DNA from: Acetobacteraceae bacterium
GTDB lineage: Bacteria > Pseudomonadota > Alphaproteobacteria > Acetobacterales > Acetobacteraceae
Length of the DNA: 8,333 nt
Assembly (NCBI GenBank): GCA_020853405.1
Contig: JADYYZ010000219.1
Span: 1-8,333 of the forward strand
Reading direction: 5' to 3'
Shown: piece by piece, positions 1-5,286 of the stretch
Layout of the letters: the number at the start of each line of letters is the position of its first letter
How positions within the stretch are numbered: the stretch's first letter is position 1
Translations under genes and position numbers: made by a program
Notes under the pieces: model-generated
What the model was told of the DNA's origin: nothing
Databases searched by the model: none
Seen by the model: only the letters and a program-made list of their open reading frames with translations

Positions 1-1142
1 CGGAAGAACACCCAGCCGACCACCACCACCAGCATCGTCAGCAACCATCCCGCCAGCGCCGGCATCCGATCGCCCATCCTGGCGCGCCAGAGATGCGCCA
101 GCACCAGCGCGACCCCGTGCAGCGCGCCCCAGATCACGAAGGTCCAGCCGGCGCCGTGCCACAACCCGCCCAGCACCATCACGACCATCAGGTTGACGTG
201 GCGGCGAAGCGGCCCCTTCCGGTTGCCGCCCAGCGGCACATAGAGATAGTCCTTCAGGAAGCGCGACAGGGTGATGTGCCAGCGCCGCCAGAACTCGATG
301 ATCGAGCTCGCCTGATAGGGCGAGTTGAAGTTCAGCGGCAGGCGGATGCCGAACAGCAACCCGAGCCCGAGCGCCATGATGGAGTAGCCCGAGAAGTCGA
401 AATAGAGCTGGCCGGTATAGGCAAGGGCGGCCTGCCATGCCTCGAGGCACCCCACGGCGGCGCCATCGCGGGCGGCATCGAACACCGCGTTCGCATAGGG
501 CGCGAGCTGGTCGGCGACCACCACCTTGCTGAACAGCCCGGCCAGCAGCACCACGCCGCCCAGCACCAGGTTCGGGCCGGCCTGCTCACGGCCCGGCGGT
601 TCGTGCGCCGAAAGTCCTCGGAACTGCGGCAGCATCTCGCTGTGGTGCACGATCGGGCCGGCGATCAGCTGCGGGAAGAAGAACACGAAGATCATGAAGT
701 CGAGCAGCCCGCCCGGCTCCGCCCGCCCGTCATGCACATCGACCAGGTAGGCGATCTTCTGGAAAGTGAAGAACGAGATGCCGAGCGGCAGCACGATATC
801 GAGCGGCGCGATCGCAAACCCGGTGATGGCATCGGCGGTGGCGATCAGGAAGTTGGTGTATTTGAACCAGCCGAGCAGGCCGAGATTCCAGGCAAGGCCA
901 GCCACCAGCAGCTGCCGACCCTCTGGCCGCGCCCGCACCAGCGCCCTGGCGATACCCCAGTTCACCAGCGTCGAGACCAGCAGCAGCACGAGGAAGCGCG
1001 GGCTCCACCAGCCGTAGAAGACGAACGAGCATGCCAGCAGCCACGGCACCAGCAGCCAGGGCAGGCGGCGGCGCAGCAGCAGGAAGACGCCGCTGCACAC
1101 CGGCAGGAAGCCGAACAGGAAGACCGCCGAGTTGAACAGCAC
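1..1142 (-). CDS. MBOAT family O-acyltransferase (AlgI/DltB-like), C-terminus outside the window
   Basis: This is a polytopic inner-membrane acyltransferase that, in its family, passes an acyl (usually acetyl) group across the membrane to an exported polysaccharide or similar acceptor. About 380 codons are visible; relatives are roughly 450-500 residues, so about 100 C-terminal residues lie beyond the left edge. The GTG start at 1142 is the only option: an in-frame TGA lies 9 bases upstream, and the protein opens with the family-typical VLFNSAVFLFGFLP. Visible motifs are LPLGISFFTFQKIAYLVD (about 118-135), YFDFSGYS (247-254), FWRRWHITLSRFLKDYLYVPLGG (from 284) and LWHGAGWTFVIWGALHG with the presumed catalytic His at 329. 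Many hydrophobic segments lie between them. A weak GGGG lies about 10 bases before the start. The gene follows PBP1A by 110 bp on the same strand. The family is certain; the substrate (alginate-like polymer, cellulose, teichoic-like or other glycan) cannot be told without the next genes, where an AlgJ/AlgX-like SGNH partner would be expected. Confidence 0.93.
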   Translation of the reverse strand, partial: MLFNSAVFLFGFLPVCSGVFLLLRRRLPWLLVPWLLACSFVFYGWWSPRFLVLLLVSTLVNWGIARALVRARPEGRQLLVAGLAWNLGLLGWFKYTNFLIATADAITGFAIAPLDIVLPLGISFFTFQKIAYLVDVHDGRAEPGGLLDFMIFVFFFPQLIAGPIVHHSEMLPQFRGLSAHEPPGREQAGPNLVLGGVVLLAGLFSKVVVADQLAPYANAVFDAARDGAAVGCLEAWQAALAYTGQLYFDFSGYSIMALGLGLLFGIRLPLNFNSPYQASSIIEFWRRWHITLSRFLKDYLYVPLGGNRKGPLRRHVNLMVVMVLGGLWHGAGWTFVIWGALHGVALVLAHLWRARMGDRMPALAGWLLTMLVVVVGWVFF

Positions 1143-1194
1143 GGTCGTTCAGCCCCGACCGGCGCGCCGGTGGCGGCCGCCTGGGCCGGCGCAG

Positions 1195-1221
1195 GCCGGG
1201 CGGCGTACTGCCGCCGCCGGC
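1195..1221. other. GC-rich hairpin between PBP1A and MBOAT genes
   Basis: The 110 bp gap between the PBP1A stop and the MBOAT start contains an inverted repeat. GGCGGC (1199-1204) pairs with GCCGCC (1210-1215) around a 5-base loop, and the stem can be lengthened to 1195-1221 if two bases bulge. No T-run follows on the minus strand, so it is not a canonical intrinsic terminator. It may slow polymerase, stabilise an upstream mRNA end, or be chance in very GC-rich DNA. No small gene is evident in the gap. Confidence 0.3.
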
Positions 1222-1252
1222 GCCCTGGCCGACCGATGCCGCCGCGCCTGCG

Positions 1253-3829
1253 TCAATAGACCCCGCCGATACCTTCGCTCGCGCCGATGATCGGGCCGCT
1301 GCCCTCGCGCGGGTTCTCGGTGCCGGGCTTGAACGCTTCCCAGATGAAATGCCGCTCGCCCGACCAGGCGGGCAGGCCGGTCTCGGGGTTGATGCGCAGC
1401 AGGCGGATGCCCGGCGGCGTGCGGAACGGCAGCGGCGGGCGGCCCTGCATCGCCGCTTCCATCACCTGCTTGAAGATCGGCGCGGCCACGGTGCCGCCGG
1501 TCTCACCCTCCCCGAGCGACTGGTTGTCGTCGCGGCCGACCCAGACCGCCACCACCAGGTCGGGCGTGTAGCCGACGAACCAGGCATCGACATAGTCGTT
1601 GCTGGTGCCGGTCTTGCCGGCCACCGGCCGGGCGCCCAGGCTGGCCCGCCCGCCGGTGCCGCGCTGGATCACGCCCTGCAGCAGCGAGGTCATCTGGTAG
1701 GCGCTGGCGCGGTCGGTCACCTCGCGGCGCGTGTCGGGCAGGTTCGGCGGCGCATCGCTTGGCTCGCTGCCCGAACAGCCGGTGCAGTCGCGGGCATCGG
1801 CGCGGAAGATCACGCGCCCGTCATGGTCCTGCACGCTATCGATCAGCGTCGGGTGGATCTCGCGCCCACCATTGGCGAAGATGCCATAGGCGGCAGCCTG
1901 GCGGATCACCGTGGTCTCGCCCGCGCCCAGCGCCATCGACGGCACCCGCAGCATGTTCGGGATCACGCCGAAGCGGCGCGCGGCATCGGCCACGCGGTCG
2001 AGCCCCACGCGCTCGTCGAGTGCCAGCCGGATGGTCATCAGGTTGCGGCTTTTTTCGATGCCGATGCGCATCGGCGTCGGGCCATAGACGTCGCGCGAGT
2101 AGTTCTGCGGCCGCCACATCTGGCCGTTCGGCTGCGGGATCTCGAAGGGGGCATCCAGGATGCGCTCGGTCGGCGGAATGCCCTGCTCCAGCGCGACGAT
2201 GTAGACGAACGGCTTGAACGAGCTGCCCGGCTGGCGCAGCGCCTGGGTAGCGCGATTGAACTGGCTTTTCTCGAAACTGAACCCGCCCGACAGCGCCAGC
2301 ACCCGCCCGGTGCGCGGATCGAGTGCGACGATCGCGCCTTCCACCTGCGGCAGCTGGCGCAAGCTTGCGCGTTCGGGCAGGCCCGGCTGGGCGGCCCGCG
2401 CGGCGCGGCCGCGGGCAGCGGGTTCGGCCGGCGTGCCCGGGGTTGCGGGCAGGATCTCGACCAACACGACGTTGCCGGGTTCGACCACGTCGGCCGGCCG
2501 GCGCGGCGCAGGGCCCAGCCTGCCGCCTTCCAGCGTCTTGCGTGCCCAGGCGAGCTCGGCCATCGGCAACGGCAGGATCCTGGGCTGCGGCGGCACGCCG
2601 GGGCGGGTCGCGCGTTCCAGGATGCCGACCCGCGCCTCGCTGGCATCGACGCTCAGCACCGCCGCCAGCCGCCATTCGCGCGGCACGCCGTGCGGCGGCT
2701 GCGCATTGGCAAGCGCCTGGGTCCAGCCGGTGGCGAACTGCGCGGGCGGCATGTCGAGCAGCCCGACCGGGCCGCGCCAGCCGCCGCGGCGGCGGTCGAA
2801 GGCGATCAGCCCCTCGCGCAGTGCCCGGTCGGCCGCCAGCTGCAGGTCGGGGTCGAGGCTGGTCCGCACCAGCAGCCCGCCCTGGGTTGCCTCCTCGGCG
2901 CCGAATTTCTCGACCAGCTGGCGGCGCACTTCCTCGGCATACCAGGCGGCGGGTACGGTCTCGGCCAGCCGCCCTGCCCTGACCGTCACCGGCTCGGCCC
3001 TGGCGGCCTCGGCCTGTTCCGCCGACAGCGCCCGGTCCTCGCTCATGCGGTCCAGCACCCAGTCGCGCCGCGCCCGGGCTGCTTCCGGGAAGCGGAACGG
3101 GTCATAGTTGTTGGGCGCCTTGGGCAGGGCAGCCAGGAACGCCGCCTCGGCCGGGGTCAGCTCGTCGAGCGCCTTGTTGAAATAGGTCATCGCCGCGCTG
3201 GCCACGCCATAGGCACCGCGGCCAAGGAAGATCTCGTTCAGGTAGAGTTCAAGGATGCGGTCCTTGGTAAGCGCCTGTTCGATGCGAAGCGAAAGGATCG
3301 CCTCGCGCACCTTGCGGCTGAGCGAGACCTCGTTGCCCAGCAGCATGTTCTTGGCAACCTGCTGGGTGATCGTGCTGGCGCCCACCGGCCTGCGGTTCTG
3401 GCCCATGTTCTGCACGTTGGTCAGCACCGCGCGCGCGATCGCCACGGGATCGACGCCGCGATGCGCGTAGAAATTCTGGTCCTCGGCCGAGACGAACGCC
3501 TGGCGCACCAGCGGCGGGATCGACTCGATCGGCACGAAGATGCGCCGTTCGGTCGCCAGTTCCGAGACCAGGCGCCCGTCGCCGGCATAGACGCGGCTCA
3601 TCACCGGCGGCTGGTAGTCGCGCAGCCGCTCGTGGTCGGGGAGATCCTGGGCATAGTGCTGGTACAGCACGAAGCCAGTCACCGCGCCGCCGGCGCCAAG
3701 CGTCAGCAGCAGCGCGAATCCCCACGCGAACAGCCGCGACAGCCAGCGCAACGGCGGCCTGCGCGGCGGCGCCGGCGGCGGCGGGCTTGCCCGCGCGACA
3801 AGGGGCGCATCGGCCTTCATGGCGCTCAT
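1253..3829 (-). CDS. mrcA: Penicillin-binding protein 1A, bifunctional glycosyltransferase/transpeptidase
   Basis: This class A PBP polymerises lipid II into glycan strands and cross-links their peptides in the periplasm. It is 858 residues, normal for alphaproteobacterial PBP1A. A Pro-rich cytoplasmic tail (1-30) precedes one membrane anchor (about 33-56). The GT51 domain (about 75-250) has the catalytic Glu116 in EDQNFYAHRGVD, then ASTITQQVAKN (151-161) and the RILELYLNEIFLGRGAYGV block with Glu194. A linker and OB-like region fill about 330-480. The transpeptidase domain has SSFK (nucleophile Ser536, Lys539), SRN (594-596) and KTGTS (739-743). All catalytic motifs are intact. A CxxC pair (Cys682, Cys685) lies between SRN and KTG. 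The start at 3829 is preceded directly by an in-frame TAG; Met4 (3820) is an alternative, and neither has a clear Shine-Dalgarno. It lies 101 bp after the amidase gene, so co-transcription is plausible. ponA is an equivalent name. Confidence 0.96.
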   Translation of the reverse strand: MSAMKADAPLVARASPPPPAPPRRPPLRWLSRLFAWGFALLLTLGAGGAVTGFVLYQHYAQDLPDHERLRDYQPPVMSRVYAGDGRLVSELATERRIFVPIESIPPLVRQAFVSAEDQNFYAHRGVDPVAIARAVLTNVQNMGQNRRPVGASTITQQVAKNMLLGNEVSLSRKVREAILSLRIEQALTKDRILELYLNEIFLGRGAYGVASAAMTYFNKALDELTPAEAAFLAALPKAPNNYDPFRFPEAARARRDWVLDRMSEDRALSAEQAEAARAEPVTVRAGRLAETVPAAWYAEEVRRQLVEKFGAEEATQGGLLVRTSLDPDLQLAADRALREGLIAFDRRRGGWRGPVGLLDMPPAQFATGWTQALANAQPPHGVPREWRLAAVLSVDASEARVGILERATRPGVPPQPRILPLPMAELAWARKTLEGGRLGPAPRRPADVVEPGNVVLVEILPATPGTPAEPAARGRAARAAQPGLPERASLRQLPQVEGAIVALDPRTGRVLALSGGFSFEKSQFNRATQALRQPGSSFKPFVYIVALEQGIPPTERILDAPFEIPQPNGQMWRPQNYSRDVYGPTPMRIGIEKSRNLMTIRLALDERVGLDRVADAARRFGVIPNMLRVPSMALGAGETTVIRQAAAYGIFANGGREIHPTLIDSVQDHDGRVIFRADARDCTGCSGSEPSDAPPNLPDTRREVTDRASAYQMTSLLQGVIQRGTGGRASLGARPVAGKTGTSNDYVDAWFVGYTPDLVVAVWVGRDDNQSLGEGETGGTVAAPIFKQVMEAAMQGRPPLPFRTPPGIRLLRINPETGLPAWSGERHFIWEAFKPGTENPREGSGPIIGASEGIGGVY

Positions 3830-3869
3830 CTAGCGCGGATCACGCCGCCATGGCAGGGCGTGGCGCATC

Positions 3870-3886
3870 CACATCGCGCAGATGTG
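3870..3886. other. Small perfect inverted repeat between amidase and PBP1A genes
   Basis: CACATC (3870-3875) and GATGTG (3881-3886) form a 6 bp stem with a 5-base loop, in the 101 bp gap between the amidase stop and the PBP1A start. There is no T-tract on the minus strand, so termination is unlikely. It could be an mRNA processing or stability element, or a dyad bound by a regulator. I see no convincing separate promoter for PBP1A in this gap and no small gene. Confidence 0.3.
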
Positions 3887-3930
3887 CCATTACGCCGCTT
3901 CCGCTTGCGCATGCACACAGCTTCGCGCGA

Positions 3931-4782
3931 TCAGGTCTCACGCGAGGGCGTGGTTGTATTCGTTCCAAGTGTTGCAGCGGAAAGTTGCGCGTGGATCGCC
4001 CGCGACATCGCCGCGACCAGTTTGCGCCGGTATTCCGGCTTGCGCAGTTTCGACTCGTCGAGGCGGTTGCTCATGAATCCCATTTCGACCAGCACGCTCG
4101 GGATGTCGGGTGCCTGCAGCACGACGAAGCCGGCCTTGCGGTGCGGGTTGCCAAGCAGCCCGACCTCGGGCTCGCGGTCGAACTCCGCGACCAGTTTGCG
4201 CGCCAGCCGCACGCTGCCGGTGGCGGTCTCGCGCCGCACCAGGCTGGCCAGGATGCGCGCCACCTCGGGGTTGACGTCCTGGAAGTCGGGCATGCCGAAG
4301 CGATCGGAGCGATTTTCGCGCCGCGCCAGCGAATCGGCCAGGCGGTCCGACGCCCCCGCCGACAGCGTGTAGACCGAGGCACCGCGCACGGCCGGGCTTT
4401 CCGTTGCGTCGGCATGCACGGAGACGAACAGCGCCGCGCCGCGGGCCTGGGCGAAGCGCACGCGCCCCTCAAGCGGCACGAACCGGTCGTTCGCTCGCGT
4501 CATCGCGACCCTGAGCTTGCCGCCGCGTTCCAGGGTGCGCTTGAGGTCGAGGCAGGCGGCCAGCACGATCCGCTTCTCGTGCGTGCCGGAGACGCCGATC
4601 GCGCCGGGGTCCTTGCCGCCATGGCCGGGGTCGATCACCACCAGTGGCTTCGGCGCACGCGGCGGCCGGGGCGGGGCCGGTGGGCGGCGGGCTGGTGCCT
4701 GGGCAGCGTTGCCGGCGCGCGGCAGCAGGGGCGGCGCGGCAAGCAGGGCGGCCATCAGCAGCAGGGTTCGCCGACGCGGCAT
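3931..4782 (-). CDS. N-acetylmuramoyl-L-alanine amidase (Amidase_3), exported
   Basis: This zinc amidase removes stem peptides from N-acetylmuramic acid and typically acts in septal peptidoglycan splitting and cell separation. From the ATG at 4782 it is 283 residues. That start is chosen because a signal peptide begins there (MPRRRTLLLMAALLAAPPLL) and GGAGG lies 13 bases upstream; an upstream ATG at 4887 would add 35 residues before the signal. The RRRTLL sequence resembles a twin-arginine signal, as in E. coli AmiC, with probable cleavage near residues 26-28. A Pro/Ala linker (about 29-45) leads to the catalytic domain (about 46-270). Its zinc ligands are His54 (IDPGHGGKDPGA), Glu69 (THEKRIVLA) and His123 (FVSVHADA), and the catalytic Glu is Glu233 (SVLVEMGFMSN). 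There is no AMIN domain, unlike many longer relatives. It is first in the leftward group before PBP1A and is divergent from rne. An amiC-type name is likely, but I leave the symbol blank. Confidence 0.95.
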   Translation of the reverse strand: MPRRRTLLLMAALLAAPPLLPRAGNAAQAPARRPPAPPRPPRAPKPLVVIDPGHGGKDPGAIGVSGTHEKRIVLAACLDLKRTLERGGKLRVAMTRANDRFVPLEGRVRFAQARGAALFVSVHADATESPAVRGASVYTLSAGASDRLADSLARRENRSDRFGMPDFQDVNPEVARILASLVRRETATGSVRLARKLVAEFDREPEVGLLGNPHRKAGFVVLQAPDIPSVLVEMGFMSNRLDESKLRKPEYRRKLVAAMSRAIHAQLSAATLGTNTTTPSRET

Positions 4783-4795
4783 TTTTTGTCCGCAA

Positions 4796-4800
4796 CCTCC
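4796..4800 (-). promoter_or_regulatory. Ribosome-binding site of the amidase gene
   Basis: GGAGG on the minus strand lies 13 bases before the ATG at 4782. The spacing is somewhat long, but it is the only strong purine-rich site nearby. It supports starting the protein at the signal peptide rather than at the upstream ATG at 4887. Confidence 0.55.
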
Positions 4801-4905
4801 AATTGCAATACTGCCATATTCGCCAGCATCTTGCCAGTGAGTCTTCAGCCAATCTAGAAAGTTGGAATCACTTGCCCGGCAGGTCAAACTGTGCGCTAGT
4901 CACGC
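4801..4905. promoter_or_regulatory. Probable divergent promoter region for amidase and rne
   Basis: This stretch is clearly richer in A and T than anything else in the window and separates two divergent genes. On the minus strand, TTGACC (4887-4882) is followed after 17 bases by a weak CAACTT (4864-4859). On the plus strand, TTGGAA (4862-4867) with 17 bases to CAAACT (4885-4890), or TTGCCC (4872-4877) with 17 bases to GCTAGT (4895-4900), are possible sigma-70-type pairs. The -10 elements match poorly, so the individual boxes are guesses; the regional call is firmer. The plus and minus candidates overlap, so occupancy on one strand could exclude the other. Confidence 0.4.
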
Positions 4906-5158
4906 CTGCCCAGGACGTCCTGCTTCCGCACTCGCCTGGCTGCCCCCGGCGCTGGCCGGCGTGCCCGATCGCGGGCGTGCTGCCGTGCGCGGCCGGGTGC
5001 GCGCCACGGCAAGGATGCGGGCAGTGCCCCGGGCGCGGGCATCCATGACTGTGCGTGGCGGCCCGCCATGTCATTCCGCCATCGGGTGTGCGCATGGTTC
5101 GCACCCCAAGCACTCGGTTCGCGATGCCCTTCCCGGCCCTGCCCACGACTCTGGAAGA

Positions 5159-5193
5159 CCAGACCCTCCCGCCCCCGGCGGGATGGAGTCTGG
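5159..5193 (+). other. Strong hairpin in the rne leader
   Basis: CCAGAC (5159-5164) pairs with GTCTGG (5188-5193), and CCCGCC (5168-5173) pairs with GGCGGG (5177-5182). Between them CCT pairs with A-GG, leaving single-base bulges. This gives about 15 base pairs closing a CCC triloop. No T-run follows, so it is not an intrinsic terminator. GACTC at 5147-5151 could compete by pairing with GAGTC at 5186-5190, giving an alternative fold. Pairing was judged by eye. Confidence 0.6.
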
Positions 5194-5275
5194 CCTGCCC
5201 GCCCTGGCAGCCCGGCCGGCGGCTGCGCTTGCCCGATGGCGCCTTGCATGCCCGCAGCGGAAAGCTGCCGGGCCC

Positions 5276-5280
5276 AGGAG
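5276..5280 (+). promoter_or_regulatory. Ribosome-binding site of rne
   Basis: AGGAG lies six bases before the ATG at 5287, which is ideal spacing and fixes the start. The hairpin at 5251-5272 ends three bases upstream, so leader folding could influence ribosome access. Confidence 0.8.
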
Positions 5281-5286
5281 CCAGAA

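Larger units (their letters stand above)
4906..5286 (+). promoter_or_regulatory. Long structured 5' leader of rne
   Basis: No credible gene lies between the probable promoter region and the rne start, leaving a leader of about 380 bases. It contains five inverted repeats: 4981-5011 (TGCCGTG with CACGGCA, plus an inner CGCG/CGCG), 5013-5044 (GGATGC with GCATCC and an inner GGGC/GCCC), 5159-5193 (a 15-pair stem with two bulges and a CCC loop), 5207-5226 (GCAGCC with GGCTGC) and 5251-5272 (CCCGCAGC with GCTGCCGGG, loop GGAAA). The last ends three bases before the Shine-Dalgarno. In E. coli a long structured rne 5' UTR lets RNase E reduce its own mRNA; the same role here is an inference. The true 5' end is unknown. 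Confidence 0.45.

Noticed and set aside
93..1259. A 388-codon plus-strand open frame at the left end
   Set aside because: It is antisense to the MBOAT gene, whose motifs and membrane pattern are clear; the translated product is a Gln/Arg/His-rich low-complexity string.
1349..4372. A 1007-codon plus-strand open frame over PBP1A and the amidase
   Set aside because: It lies antisense to two genes with intact catalytic motifs, crosses the gap between them, and its protein is rich in His, Arg, Ala and Gln with no recognisable domain. This is the usual antisense shadow in GC-rich DNA.
4783..4887. An N-terminal extension of the amidase from the ATG at 4887
   Set aside because: It would put 35 polar residues before a clear signal peptide; the ATG at 4782 has GGAGG upstream and begins the signal directly.
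5159..5193. Intrinsic terminator/attenuator in the rne leader
   Set aside because: The hairpin is strong but no T-run follows on either strand, so canonical Rho-independent termination is not supported.
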